A stretch of 64,000 nucleotides of DNA from Janthinobacterium lividum PAMC 25724 (GTDB lineage: Bacteria > Pseudomonadota > Gammaproteobacteria > Burkholderiales > Burkholderiaceae_D), in the NCBI GenBank assembly GCA_000242815.2, contig AHHB01000018.1, positions 62,001 through 126,000 of the forward strand, written 5' to 3'. The position numbers and the translations under genes are program-made. Positions 14,948 to 22,642 of the stretch are shown piece after piece. How positions within the stretch are numbered: the stretch's first letter is position 1; every line of letters begins with the position of its first letter. The notes beneath the pieces were generated by a model. That model was not told the origin of the DNA, did not search any database, and saw only the letters and a program-made list of their open reading frames with translations.

Positions 14948-15195
14948 GCGTGCTTTTTGATGCTTTTAAGCAAAAAAGCAAAAGATGCACTGCGTGAAAC
15001 CGCACCGTGGGAAACGTGATTTCGATCAATGTGTAGTTTTTTTGACACAAATATATCAAAATATTGAGAAGGCAACATTGTAAGAAATTGTTTCAATTGA
15101 TGCGCAATTTGCAAGCAAGAGTCGTCCTCATCCTTTCCTTTCGGCCAGCCGGTGCACGCACTGGAAAACAGGGAAAACATTTCTACGCGCATAAT

Positions 15196-15224
15196 TTAAG
15201 TTACCGTTAAGTCAGTAATTAAGT
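15196..15224. promoter_or_regulatory. three helically phased TTAAGT repeats
   Basis: TTAAGT occurs at 15196, 15207 and 15219, spacings of 11 and 12 bp. Direct repeats at one helical turn are typical binding sites of OmpR/PhoB-family response regulators. They lie about 690 bp before the porin gene, so the target promoter is unclear. Confidence 0.35.
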
Positions 15225-15650
15225 TAATACTCTGGCTATTTTTTTTGCATGTACGTCGACGTGAAAATTTGTCCCTACGCCCCTGAATAATGCGGCAACG
15301 CACCAAAAAAGGGCACGTCATTTCCCACTTTTGTGCATCCGGCAGCAAATATTGGCGATGCCGTGTATGCTTCTTCCCGTTTATCCACGATCACCTGACA
15401 AATTGAGTGCTTTGTCGCGTAAATCTTCGACGGGAAATCGTGGCTAAAGCATGTTGATGTTTTAATCACTCGCCTGATACTGTTGCACTAATACAACGGA
15501 TGGCATGAAGCCATGCGCTATGATGGAATGGTTAATCAGGTCCATGCATTGCTTGGTAAGGGGCGCTAGCCCTGTCGCGTAGTACGGTTGGCGATGCTCG
15601 GGATACCTGAAAAGGCACCCGGACTGGTACCGGAAGTAACATGTGGGAAC

Positions 15651-15679
15651 TTGATGGAATGTGAAACGCTGGTTATAGT
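15651..15679 (+). promoter_or_regulatory. candidate sigma-70 promoter of the porin gene
   Basis: TTGATG (15651-15656), 17-nt spacer, TATAGT (15674-15679). It would give a leader of about 228 nt before the porin ATG at 15914, in which the hairpins at 15783-15799 and 15841-15857 would lie. Confidence 0.42.
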
Positions 15680-15835
15680 GCCGTTTCCGGTGCCATTTGA
15701 GCACCGAACCGGCGCACGAATGACGGTCGTTATGCAGCCTTCAAGCTTATCGGCGCAATAGCGTGCCGATATCGACATGAATGTTCCCCTGATCGGAACA
15801 GCAATGTGGCAGGTGGAGACCTTGCCCTCACTCAT

Positions 15836-15857
15836 AAAAAGCGCTCTGTTAGAGCGC
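15836..15857 (-). terminator. minus-strand terminator-like hairpin in the porin leader
   Basis: GCGCTCT-GTT-AGAGCGC (15841-15857) is a perfect 7-bp stem preceded on the plus strand by AAAAA, so on the minus strand it is a stem followed by five T. On the plus strand it is simply a leader hairpin 57 nt before the porin start. It could end an antisense or upstream-directed transcript. Confidence 0.4.
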
Positions 15858-15913
15858 AGCTCGAGATGCATAGGCTGTATTACTTTTTGCTTCAAAAATT
15901 AAAGGAAATCGCA

Positions 15914-17011
15914 ATGAAAAAAACTCTGATCACCCTGGCAGTCCTGGCAGCAGCCACTGGTGTAGCCCAAGCTCAATCGAGCGTTGTTATCTACGGTACC
16001 GTTGACGCTGGTTTCGTCAGCGAGCGCGGCGGCAAAGCCGGCAACACCAACAAACTGGACAGCGGCGTTGCTTCGGCTTCCCGTCTGGGCTTCAAAGGCA
16101 CCGAAGATCTGGGCAGCGGCCTGTCGGCAATGTTCGTTCTGGAATCGGGTTTCAACGTTGACAGCGGTACGCAAGACAAAGCTGGTTCGATCTTCAATCG
16201 TCAAGCCTACGTTGGCCTGAGCAGCAAAACCACCGGTACCCTGACCCTGGGTCAACAATACACGCCTTGGTACAACACCCTGTCGAAAGTTGCTGATCCA
16301 TTCGCAGTTGGCTACGCTGGTTCCGCCAAGAACCTGTTCCCATCGAAAGCGCTGACCCGCACCAGCAACACCGTGCTGTACACTTCGCCTAACTTCAGCG
16401 GCTTTGACGCTGACGTAGCTTACAGCTTCGGCGAAAAAGCTGATTCGAACAAATACGGCCGTCAAATCGGCGCGTCGGCTGGTTACAGCAACGGTCCTTT
16501 GAATGCTCGTCTGGCATACAACACCACCAGCAACGAATCCGCTACCAGCAACAAAGGTAGCGCACGTAACTGGTTGGCTGCAGCTAACTACGACTTCGCA
16601 GTTGCTAAGGGTTTCCTGGCATATGGCGTCAACAAAGGCGACAACAGCGGTGTTGGTAACAATGCTACGCAAAACGCTAACGGTTCGTTCACCGCAGCTC
16701 AGTCGTTCAATTACACCACCGCTGCTTACAGCAACGACAGCACCAACCTGCTGGTCGGCGCAACCGTACCTGTTGGCCCAGCTGGCACCGTGATGGCTTC
16801 GTTCATCCGCACGAACGACAAAGCTGCTACGAACGCTGATGCTGATCAATGGGCACTGGGCTACTCGTACGCTCTGTCGAAGCGCACCAGCACCTACGCT
16901 TCGTACGCTAAGATCAAGAACAAAAACAACGCTGGCTACACCGTTGGTAACAACAGTAATGTTGGTACGGGCGACAAAGCCTTCAACGTTGGTGTTCGTC
17001 ACTCGTTCTAA
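15914..17011 (+). CDS. Gram-negative general porin (betaproteobacterial trimeric type)
   Basis: A 365-residue outer-membrane beta-barrel. It has a signal peptide (MKKTLITLAVLAAATGVAQAQ), the typical mature beginning SSVVIYGTVDAGFV, the SRLGFKGTEDLGSGLSAMFVLESGF strand pair, the RQAYVGLSSKTTGTLTLGQQYTPWY segment leading into loop 3, and the C-terminal sorting end GVRHSF with terminal Phe. AAAGGA precedes the ATG by 7 nt; the longer open frame from 15806 is not used. Codon choice (GCT, GTT, GGT and few rare codons) differs from the flanking GC-rich genes and fits very high expression. It stands alone between a long upstream region and a terminator. Confidence 0.95.
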   Translation: MKKTLITLAVLAAATGVAQAQSSVVIYGTVDAGFVSERGGKAGNTNKLDSGVASASRLGFKGTEDLGSGLSAMFVLESGFNVDSGTQDKAGSIFNRQAYVGLSSKTTGTLTLGQQYTPWYNTLSKVADPFAVGYAGSAKNLFPSKALTRTSNTVLYTSPNFSGFDADVAYSFGEKADSNKYGRQIGASAGYSNGPLNARLAYNTTSNESATSNKGSARNWLAAANYDFAVAKGFLAYGVNKGDNSGVGNNATQNANGSFTAAQSFNYTTAAYSNDSTNLLVGATVPVGPAGTVMASFIRTNDKAATNADADQWALGYSYALSKRTSTYASYAKIKNKNNAGYTVGNNSNVGTGDKAFNVGVRHSF

Positions 17012-17043
17012 TATTCGCGCAAGCGAAGCTTAGTACCGCCAAG

Positions 17044-17061
17044 GCATCCCTTCGGGGATGC
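17044..17061 (+). other. stem-loop after the porin stop
   Basis: GCATCCC-TTCG-GGGATGC is a perfect 7-bp stem with a stable UUCG tetraloop, 33 nt after the porin stop. No T-run follows; it could protect the mRNA 3' end from nucleases. Confidence 0.5.
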
Positions 17062-17072
17062 TGCAAGCAAAG

Positions 17073-17110
17073 AAACGCGCTGTCTGGCTTCGGCCTGGCG
17101 GCGCGTTTTT
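17073..17110 (+). terminator. rho-independent terminator of the porin gene
   Basis: AAACGCGC (17073-17080) pairs with GCGCGTTT (17101-17108) around a loop with its own short GGC/GCC pairing, and a T-run to 17110 follows. Confidence 0.65.
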
Positions 17111-17161
17111 GCATGTGCGGCGCCAGTTATAATGGTGCTGTTACTCAAGTAAAGGAATGCC

Positions 17162-17689
17162 ATGTATGCATACACCTCGCCGCGCCTGGCTGCCATGCTG
17201 GCCGCGCTGCTGCTCGCCAGTGCCAGCGGTGCCGCCCTCGCTGCAGCCAAGGGCAAGAAGCCCGCTGGACTGGAACGTTATGGCGTGAGCGTCTACTCGG
17301 ACCTGTGCCTGCAAAAAGATAGCGGCGAAATCGGCGGCCAACGCGTGACCCTGCACCGCTTTGCCGAGGCCGATTCCGTCATTTATGAATTCACGGCCGG
17401 TGCCCTGAGCTGGCCTATCGTCGCCAACGACGTCAACCTCGACGCCGCTACGGGCGCCTTCGATTTCACCATCGCCGGTGCCGACAGCGAAGAACGCACC
17501 ATCGTCGGCAAGTTTTCCAGGGATGGGCAAACCCTGACCCTGGACGGTGATTACTGTGGCGGCAATGTGCGCATGCCCATGAAATTGAGCCGCGTGCGCG
17601 ATTTTGGCCGTCCCTTGAAGCATTGCACGCCATGTCCGCCGCTGCCGGAAGCGCCGGCGCAGTTGCCAGCGCAAGATAGTGCAGGATAG
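17162..17689 (+). CDS. secreted protein of unknown function
   Basis: A 175-residue protein preceded by AAAGGA at 6 nt. Residues 1-27 form a signal peptide (LAAMLAALLLASASGAALA). The mature part has a Cys in YSDLCLQKDSG, beta-rich stretches (RVTLHRFAEADSVIYEFTAG), a second Cys in DGDYCGGNVRMPM and a Pro/Cys-rich end HCTPCPPLPEAP. The overall plan is of a small periplasmic beta protein with disulphides; I do not recognise the family. It is not linked to a neighbour; its terminator appears to have been split by the mobile element at 17794-17990. Confidence 0.7.
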   Translation: MYAYTSPRLAAMLAALLLASASGAALAAAKGKKPAGLERYGVSVYSDLCLQKDSGEIGGQRVTLHRFAEADSVIYEFTAGALSWPIVANDVNLDAATGAFDFTIAGADSEERTIVGKFSRDGQTLTLDGDYCGGNVRMPMKLSRVRDFGRPLKHCTPCPPLPEAPAQLPAQDSAG

Positions 17690-17780
17690 TGCAGGATAGG
17701 GCCAGATAGAGCATTACGGTGCAGGGTGGCGGCGAGGCGCCCGTCGCCTGATACTGTGTTCACCTGCGCATGAAAAAGGC

Positions 17781-17793
17781 CCGGTATCGACCG
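17781..17793 (+). repeat. target-site duplication, left copy
   Basis: CCGGTATCGACCG, directly repeated at 17991-18003 on the far side of the miniature element. The 13-bp length suits IS4-family insertions. Confidence 0.75.
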
Positions 17794-17990
17794 TAATGCC
17801 GTTCAGTTAAGGGTTTTGGCGTGATTTATGAGCGCCAGTAAATTTGCTAACCCCAGAGGCAAAGAGCTTGGGTCGGTCACTTCGTGATCGGAATGTGCTC
17901 CATTGAAGCACATTCCCCCTCAGGGTCCGACCCCTGTCCTGGTTCTTGGGCTAAAAATAGCACCACTAACACACTAACTGAACGGCATTA
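17794..17990. mobile_element. 197-bp IS4-like miniature inverted-repeat element
   Basis: The ends are perfect 16-bp inverted repeats, TAATGCCGTTCAGTTA (17794-17809) and TAACTGAACGGCATTA (17975-17990), flanked by a 13-bp direct repeat. From memory, the termini of E. coli IS4 read TAATGCCGATCAGTTA, one base different, and IS4 makes 11-13-bp duplications. There is no transposase frame, so it would move only in trans. The interior has a strong nested hairpin: GGAATGTGCT (from 17890) pairs with AGCACATTCC, within GGGTCGG/CCGACCC outer arms. Internal sequence shows no coding frame. Confidence 0.75.
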
Positions 17991-18003
17991 CCGGTATCGA
18001 CCG
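17991..18003 (+). repeat. target-site duplication, right copy
   Basis: CCGGTATCGACCG, identical to 17781-17793. It is the right half of the interrupted terminator hairpin. Confidence 0.75.
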
Positions 18004-18034
18004 GGCCTTTGTTGTTTCTCGCCTTGCAGCACGC

Positions 18035-19738
18035 TTATTTGGCTGCCTGCGCTTTTTCCGCCGTGGCGCGGATGGTGGCCAGGGTGGCGTTCGGCGTGAT
18101 CAGGTTGCCGTCATAGCGCAGCTCGATCAAGGCCGGCAAATTGTGCGCCGTGGCGTGCGCCAGCGCCCGCTGCAGCGCAGGGGCGAATTCTGCTGTAGTG
18201 TTCACCACTTCGCCATGCGCGCCATACGCTAGGGCCAGTGCCGCAAAATCCGGGTTGTGCAAGGTCGTGCCCGAGACGCGGCCCGGGTAATCGCGTTCCT
18301 GGTGCATGCGGATGGTGCCGAACATCTGGTTATTGAAGACGATGATGACTACGCCCGCCTGGTATTGCACGGCCGTCGCCAGTTCCTGGCCATTCATCAT
18401 GTATTCGCCATCGCCGGCAAAGGTGATCACGGTGCGTTCCGGGTGCACGATCTTCGCCGCCACGCCCGCCGGCACGCCATAGCCCATGGCGCCATTCGTC
18501 GGCGCCAGTTGCGTGCGCATGCCGCCGTAGCGGTAGAAGCGGTGTGCCCACGAGGCGTAATTGCCGGCGCCATTCGTCAGGATGGTGTCGTGCGGCGCTT
18601 GCGCCATGATCTCTTGCGTCACTTGCCACAGGTCCAGCGGCGCCTGGCCATCTTGGAAGATGGGCGGGCGCTGCTGATAGGCGGCCAGCTCGGCCTTGGC
18701 TTCGGCCGGTGTGTGTTTCCATGCGCTAGCGTCGACGGGGGGCATGGCGGCCAGCATGGCGCACACTTGCGGCATGCCGCTGTTGATCATCAGCTCGGCC
18801 TGGTAAACGCTGCCCAGCTCTTCGGCGTCCGTGTGGATATGCACCAGACGCTGGCGCGGCACGGGCGAGTCGAACAAAGTGTAGCCGCCCGTCGTCATTT
18901 CACCTAGGCGTGGGCCGATGGCGATGACCAGGTCGGCATTTTTCACGCGCGCGGCCAGTGTCGGGTTGATGCCGATGCCGACGTCGCCGATATAGTTCGG
19001 GTGGGCATTGTCGAGCAAATCCTGAAAGCGGAAGGCGCAGGCGACGGGCAAGTGATTCGCTTCGGCGAACTGTTGCAGGTCGGCGCACGCTTGCGGCGTC
19101 CAGGTGGTGCCACCCAGCAAGACCAGCGGCTGCTTTGCGGCGGCCAGCATGGCGCGCAGCTGCTGTAGCTGCGTCTGTGATGGCGCGGCCTGCACGGGCT
19201 GGTAAGCGCGCGTGTCAGCCACCGTGGCCAGCGAGATGAGCATGTCTTCCGGCAGGGCCAGCACCACCGGGCCTGGGCGGCCGCTGGTGGCCACCTGGAA
19301 GGCGCGCGCCAGGTACTCGGGGATGCGCTCGGCGCGGTCGATCTGTGCCACCCACTTGGCCATCTGGCCGTACATGCGGCGGTAGTCGATTTCCTGGAAC
19401 GCTTCGCGGTCGACGAAATCATTGCCTACCTGGCCGATGAACAAGATCATGGGGGTGGAATCCTGATAAGCCGTGTGCACGCCGATCGAGGCATTGGTAG
19501 CGCCCGGTCCGCGTGTGACGAAACAGATGCCCGGCTTGCCCGTCATCTTGCCGTAGGCTTCGGCCATGAAGGCGGCGCCGCCTTCCTGGCGGTTGATGAT
19601 GAAGCGGATGCCCGAGTCATGCAGGGCGTCGAGCACATCCAGGTAGCTTTCGCCAGGCACGCCAAACGCGGTGTCGACACCATGGATCTGCAGGGCATCG
19701 ACCAGGATCTGGCCGCCGGTACGGGATAGTTGCGTCAT
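18035..19738 (-). CDS. TPP-dependent acetolactate synthase-like enzyme
   Basis: A 567-residue thiamine-pyrophosphate enzyme of the acetohydroxyacid synthase/benzoylformate decarboxylase family. The N-terminal PYR domain has the catalytic Glu in FGVPGESYLDVLDAL, followed by FITRQEGGA-like RFIINRQEGGAAFMAEAYG; the C-terminal PP domain carries GDGEYMMNGQELATAV...FNNQMFGTIRM, the GDG-N(N) motif that binds Mg-TPP. The start at 19738 gives MTQLSRTGGQILVDAL, the usual beginning; the open frame to 20092 runs into the RNase P gene and is rejected. No regulatory small subunit is nearby, so a catabolic or unknown role is more likely than branched-chain amino-acid synthesis. Confidence 0.88.
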   Translation of the reverse strand: MTQLSRTGGQILVDALQIHGVDTAFGVPGESYLDVLDALHDSGIRFIINRQEGGAAFMAEAYGKMTGKPGICFVTRGPGATNASIGVHTAYQDSTPMILFIGQVGNDFVDREAFQEIDYRRMYGQMAKWVAQIDRAERIPEYLARAFQVATSGRPGPVVLALPEDMLISLATVADTRAYQPVQAAPSQTQLQQLRAMLAAAKQPLVLLGGTTWTPQACADLQQFAEANHLPVACAFRFQDLLDNAHPNYIGDVGIGINPTLAARVKNADLVIAIGPRLGEMTTGGYTLFDSPVPRQRLVHIHTDAEELGSVYQAELMINSGMPQVCAMLAAMPPVDASAWKHTPAEAKAELAAYQQRPPIFQDGQAPLDLWQVTQEIMAQAPHDTILTNGAGNYASWAHRFYRYGGMRTQLAPTNGAMGYGVPAGVAAKIVHPERTVITFAGDGEYMMNGQELATAVQYQAGVVIIVFNNQMFGTIRMHQERDYPGRVSGTTLHNPDFAALALAYGAHGEVVNTTAEFAPALQRALAHATAHNLPALIELRYDGNLITPNATLATIRATAEKAQAAK

Positions 19739-19900
19739 GTTCGGCTCTTTATATTCTAGTGGGGTGGCAAAGAAGTGGGGCAAGCGCTGCGCATGCGCTT
19801 GCATGCAAGCAGCTTGCCCCATTCTATGTGAGCCGATTTGCTCCGGCTTTTGAAATGGCGACACCGAATTACATAATTCCCCGACTGCCGCGCCGCTCTT

Positions 19901-19930
19901 TTGCAGAAACATGCTGCGGCGCGGTACAAT
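19901..19930 (+). promoter_or_regulatory. sigma-70 promoter of rnpB
   Basis: TTGCAG (19901-19906), 18-nt spacer, TACAAT (19925-19930). The predicted start, about 19937, coincides with the expected 5' end of the RNase P RNA. Confidence 0.7.
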
Positions 19931-19935
19931 GAGCG

Positions 19936-20297
19936 GTGAAGCAGGCCAGACAGTCGCTGGTCGGCGCAGCAATGCGCTGGCGGGAGGAAGGTCCGGACTC
20001 CATAGAGCGGGGTGACGGTTAACGGCCGTCCGCCGAAAGCCGACCCGGCGTACTTGTATGCCGGGGGAGTATAAGGCGAGGAATAGGGCCACAGAGACGA
20101 GCGTATTAAGTTACGGTGAAACGCGGTAACCTCCACCTGGTGCAATTTCAAATAGGCACGCGATGATGCTGCTCGCGGAGCGTGCGGGTAGAAAGCTTGA
20201 GCGCCCGAGTAATTTGGCGCCTAGAGGAATGACTGTCATAGCACCAACCTGCAAGGGAAGGTGCCGTAACAAAATCCGGCCTACCGGCCTGCTTCAC
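19936..20297 (+). ncRNA. rnpB: RNase P RNA, bacterial type A
   Basis: About 362 nt. The 5' end GTGAAGCAGGCC pairs with GGCCTGCTTCAC at the 3' end (helix P1). The universally conserved core is present: GAGGAAGGTCCGGACTCC near position 50, the CAGAGACGAGCG segment, GGTAACCTCCACCTGGTGCAA, and ACAAAATCCGGCCTA near the 3' end, which pairs to form helix P4 and the tRNA CCA-binding loop. It is the catalytic subunit that trims tRNA 5' ends with the RnpA protein. A -10/-35 pair ends 6 nt before it and a terminator follows at 20367-20394. Confidence 0.96.
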
Positions 20298-20307
20298 TTG
20301 AATTCTT

Positions 20308-20329
20308 GCTCCCTGGTCTGCCAGGGAGC
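20308..20329 (+). other. 9-bp stem-loop after rnpB
   Basis: GCTCCCTGG-TCTG-CCAGGGAGC is perfect but has no T-run. It lies in the 3' trailer between mature RNase P RNA and the terminator and may guide trimming. Confidence 0.5.
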
Positions 20330-20366
20330 GTATCGGTCACGGCAGTTTTCCTGCTGTGCACCACCC

Positions 20367-20394
20367 AAAAAGCCCCTGCAGAGGGGCTTTTTTT
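20367..20394 (+). terminator. rho-independent terminator of rnpB
   Basis: AAAAAGCCCCT-GCAG-AGGGGCTTTTT, with a seven-base T-run to 20394. Confidence 0.9.
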
Positions 20395-20838
20395 GTTTCT
20401 AAAAATATAGCAATTAAGATAAAGTTGTATATACAACTAAAAAATGAACAATTGGTTAAAGTTTCCCTGTAACAAATAATTGCTGCTTTGTCGAAATCGT
20501 ATATCCACCTCAGGCTAGCCCCGGAAAACAGCGCCGGCAAGCGTCACGAACGATTTTTTTTTGACGTAAATCACGTCTTTTGCGGTGCTCGCTTACCGAT
20601 GTGTATGGGTGGCGAAAATATTGTCATATGTCAACTAGCTGTAAAAAATTCAATTTTTCCATTTCGTCTTTTTTGATGTTTACGGTAGGAAAACACATGT
20701 GTGCAGATGAGGTAGCACATTCACTATCTTTCATAAGTATCTAATTTATCGATATATTTTATTTGAGACTGCTTCAACGATATGCGCTAAGTCCTTAATT
20801 TCATTAATAAAATTCCTGTTTTGCCAATCGGAAACCGC

Positions 20839-20867
20839 TTGACCACTATCTGTGCTTACTCTAAAGT
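20839..20867 (+). promoter_or_regulatory. promoter of the dcw cluster (Pmra)
   Basis: TTGACC (20839-20844), 17-nt spacer, TAAAGT (20862-20867). The predicted start, about 20874, is immediately before the MraZ boxes and 87 nt before the mraZ start codon. Confidence 0.7.
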
Positions 20868-20875
20868 AGGAAACT

Positions 20876-20900
20876 GTGTGAAAAAGTGTATTTTTGTGGG
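20876..20900 (+). promoter_or_regulatory. MraZ-binding repeats
   Basis: GTGTG, GTGTA and GTGGG are spaced exactly 10 bp apart (20876, 20886, 20896) with AT-only 5-bp spacers. MraZ is known to bind short G-rich direct repeats with 5-bp spacing near the mra promoter; here they cover the predicted start region, fitting autorepression. Confidence 0.7.
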
Positions 20901-20960
20901 AAATTTCCCCTTTTCATCATGATGCGCAAGTGTCGCAACCCAAGTTAAAAAAGGTCTTTC

Positions 20961-21389
20961 GTGTTTCAAGGCGCGTCCGCAATCAATCTCGATGCCAAAG
21001 GCAGGATGTCTATCCCTGCCAAGCACCGTGACGCGCTGACGATCCAGTGCGAAGGCCGTCTGACCTTGACCAAACACCCCGATGGCTGCCTGCTGTTTTT
21101 CCCCCGTTCCGTGTGGGAAAGCCATCGCCAGCAAATCGCCGCCTGGCCTATGTCGGCGCGGGCCTGGCAACGCATCTTCCTCGGTAACGCCGTTGACGTC
21201 GAGCTGGACTCGGCCGGCCGCGTGCTGATCTCGCCCGAATTGCGCAACGCCGTGGGGCTGTCGCGCGAGGTCATGATGATCGGCATGGGTAGCCACTTTG
21301 AAATCTGGGATGCCGCCAAATTGGCTGACAAAGAGCAGCAGGCGATCGATGCTGGTACCCCCGATGTACTTTCCAATTTTTCTTTTTAA
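20961..21389 (+). CDS. mraZ: transcriptional regulator MraZ
   Basis: A 142-residue protein of two tandem AbrB-like halves, each with the diagnostic DxxxR motif: [15 protein letters not shown] and [15 protein letters not shown]. It binds repeats upstream of its own gene and adjusts expression of the division and cell-wall cluster. The start is GTG at 20961, preceded by AAAGG; the first residues [14 protein letters not shown] match MraZ exactly, so an upstream start is unlikely. First gene of the dcw cluster; rsmH follows after 9 bp. Confidence 0.96.
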   Translation: MFQGASAINLDAKGRMSIPAKHRDALTIQCEGRLTLTKHPDGCLLFFPRSVWESHRQQIAAWPMSARAWQRIFLGNAVDVELDSAGRVLISPELRNAVGLSREVMMIGMGSHFEIWDAAKLADKEQQAIDAGTPDVLSNFSF

Positions 21390-21398
21390 GGCTCCGTA

Positions 21399-22376
21399 AT
21401 GACACAACTCACGGTGCCGCAATTTCAGCATCGCACGGTGCTGCTCGATGAAGCGGTCGATGCGCTCGACCTGACGGGCGAGCGTGCACACGGCATTTAC
21501 GTCGATGGCACGTTTGGCCGCGGCGGCCATAGCCGCCTGATTTTGTCGCGCCTTGCGCCCGACGCGCGCCTGGTCGGCTTCGACAAGGATTTGCAAGCCA
21601 TCGCCACGGCTGAACAGATCGGCGACCCGCGCTTTGCCATTGTCCATGATAGCTTTGCCACCATGACGGCCAGCTTGGCCGCGCGCGGCGTGCAGCAGGT
21701 GGACGGTATCTTGCTCGACCTGGGCATCTCGTCGCCACAGGTCGACGATGCGGCGCGCGGTTTCAGCTTCCGCAACGATGGACCGCTGGACATGCGCATG
21801 GATACTACGCGCGGCATCTCTGCGGCCGAATGGCTGGCGGTGGAAACCGAGCAGAATTTAGAGAAAGTGATACGCGATTATGGGGAAGAACGGTTTGCTT
21901 TTCAGATTGCAAAGGCGATTGTTGCTGGCCGGGCAGTCCAGCCAATTTCAAGCACACGACAGCTTGCCAGCATCGTGGCAGGCGCCGTCAAGACCCGCGA
22001 GAAGGGTAAGGACCCCGCTACCCGCACCTTTCAGGCCATACGCATTTTCATTAACAAAGAGCTCGAGGATCTCGAGATCGGGTTGAACCAGGCGTATGCC
22101 TGCCTGGCGCCCGGCGCGCGCATGGCCGTGATCAGTTTTCATTCGCTGGAAGACCGCATGGTCAAGCGCTTCTTCGCCTCGAAGGCGAACGTGGAGCAGC
22201 CTGACCGCCGCCTGCCGATCCGCGCGGTCGATTTGCCGCAGCCGGAAATGAAGCTGATATTGAAGATGAAGCCGTCCGACGCCGAGATCGAGGGTAATCC
22301 CCGCTCGCGTTCGGCCGTGATGCGCGTGGCGCAGCGCCTGCCGCTGCCCGCCCCTGCCAATGGCGGCCCTCGATGA
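21399..22376 (+). CDS. rsmH: 16S rRNA m4C1402 methyltransferase RsmH (MraW)
   Basis: A 325-residue SAM-dependent methyltransferase that modifies C1402 in the ribosomal decoding centre. Visible are [15 protein letters not shown] at the start, the SAM loop [12 protein letters not shown], the [22 protein letters not shown] block and the C-terminal [15 protein letters not shown] motif. It is the second gene of the dcw cluster and its stop overlaps the ftsL ATG by 4 bp. Confidence 0.97.
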   Translation: MTQLTVPQFQHRTVLLDEAVDALDLTGERAHGIYVDGTFGRGGHSRLILSRLAPDARLVGFDKDLQAIATAEQIGDPRFAIVHDSFATMTASLAARGVQQVDGILLDLGISSPQVDDAARGFSFRNDGPLDMRMDTTRGISAAEWLAVETEQNLEKVIRDYGEERFAFQIAKAIVAGRAVQPISSTRQLASIVAGAVKTREKGKDPATRTFQAIRIFINKELEDLEIGLNQAYACLAPGARMAVISFHSLEDRMVKRFFASKANVEQPDRRLPIRAVDLPQPEMKLILKMKPSDAEIEGNPRSRSAVMRVAQRLPLPAPANGGPR

Positions 22377-22642
22377 CTGGCAAGCTGTGTGTCGTGCTGT
22401 CGGCCCTGCTGGTGTGCTGCGGCCTGTCGCTGGTGAACGCGCAGTACCAGTCGCGCCATCTGCTGATCGACCTGGAACGCGCACAAGCGCTGTCGCGCCA
22501 ACTCGACATCGACTGGGCGCAGCTGCAACTGGACCAATCCACCCTGGGCAAGCATGAACGCATCGAAGCGATTGCGCGGCGCGATCTGAGCATGACGCCG
22601 CTGACGGCGGCGCGTACGCAATACCTGACGGAGGGTGAGTAA
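22373..22642 (+). CDS. ftsL: cell-division protein FtsL
   Basis: An 89-residue bitopic membrane protein: helix at about residues 4-20 ([20 protein letters not shown]), then a periplasmic coiled coil ([31 protein letters not shown]). FtsL joins FtsB and FtsQ and activates FtsW/FtsI. Sequence conservation of FtsL is low, so the call relies on size, topology and position between rsmH and ftsI. It overlaps rsmH by 4 bp and ftsI by 1 bp. Confidence 0.93.
   Translation: MTGKLCVVLSALLVCCGLSLVNAQYQSRHLLIDLERAQALSRQLDIDWAQLQLDQSTLGKHERIEAIARRDLSMTPLTAARTQYLTEGE

Larger units (their letters stand above)
14948..15913. other. 966-bp non-coding region upstream of the porin
   Basis: No convincing gene was found; the short open frames on the minus strand have unusual composition and no family resemblance. 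The region holds a weak AT-rich hairpin after the operon (about 14950-14990), three phased TTAAGT repeats (15196-15224), a candidate promoter (15651-15679), a short hairpin GTTCC-N7-GGAAC (15783-15799) and a minus-strand terminator-like hairpin (15836-15857). It is AT-richer than the flanking genes. An sRNA gene could lie between 15230 and 15650. Confidence 0.5.
17690..18034. other. 345-bp intergenic region carrying an inserted miniature element
   Basis: After 88 bp of plain intergenic sequence, a terminator hairpin is interrupted by the 197-bp element described separately. When the element and one target copy are removed, the bases A-A-A-G-G-C-C-C-G-G-T, ATCG and the matching arm form one uninterrupted two-way terminator between the secreted-protein gene and the convergent TPP-enzyme gene. 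Confidence 0.7.
20395..20960. other. 566-bp AT-rich region before mraZ
   Basis: The stretch is clearly AT-richer than its surroundings. The right end holds the mra promoter (20839-20867) and MraZ boxes (20876-20900). No gene was recognised between 20395 and 20838; two short open frames there look random. A small palindrome GACGT-N5-ACGTC lies at 20563-20577. Confidence 0.55.

Noticed and set aside
15275-15469. A 64-codon minus-strand frame between the lipid operon and the porin
   Set aside because: No ribosome-binding site and unbiased codon use; likely random.
15899-17002. A 367-codon frame opposite the porin
   Set aside because: Antisense of a highly codon-biased gene; no start site and no family resemblance.
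18035-20092. TPP-enzyme frame extended to 20092
   Set aside because: The extra 118 codons run into the RNase P RNA gene and have no similarity to the family; the Met at 19738 matches the normal start.
20563-20577. GACGT-N5-ACGTC palindrome as an FNR or CRP site
   Set aside because: Arm sequence and spacing fit neither consensus and no promoter is adjacent.
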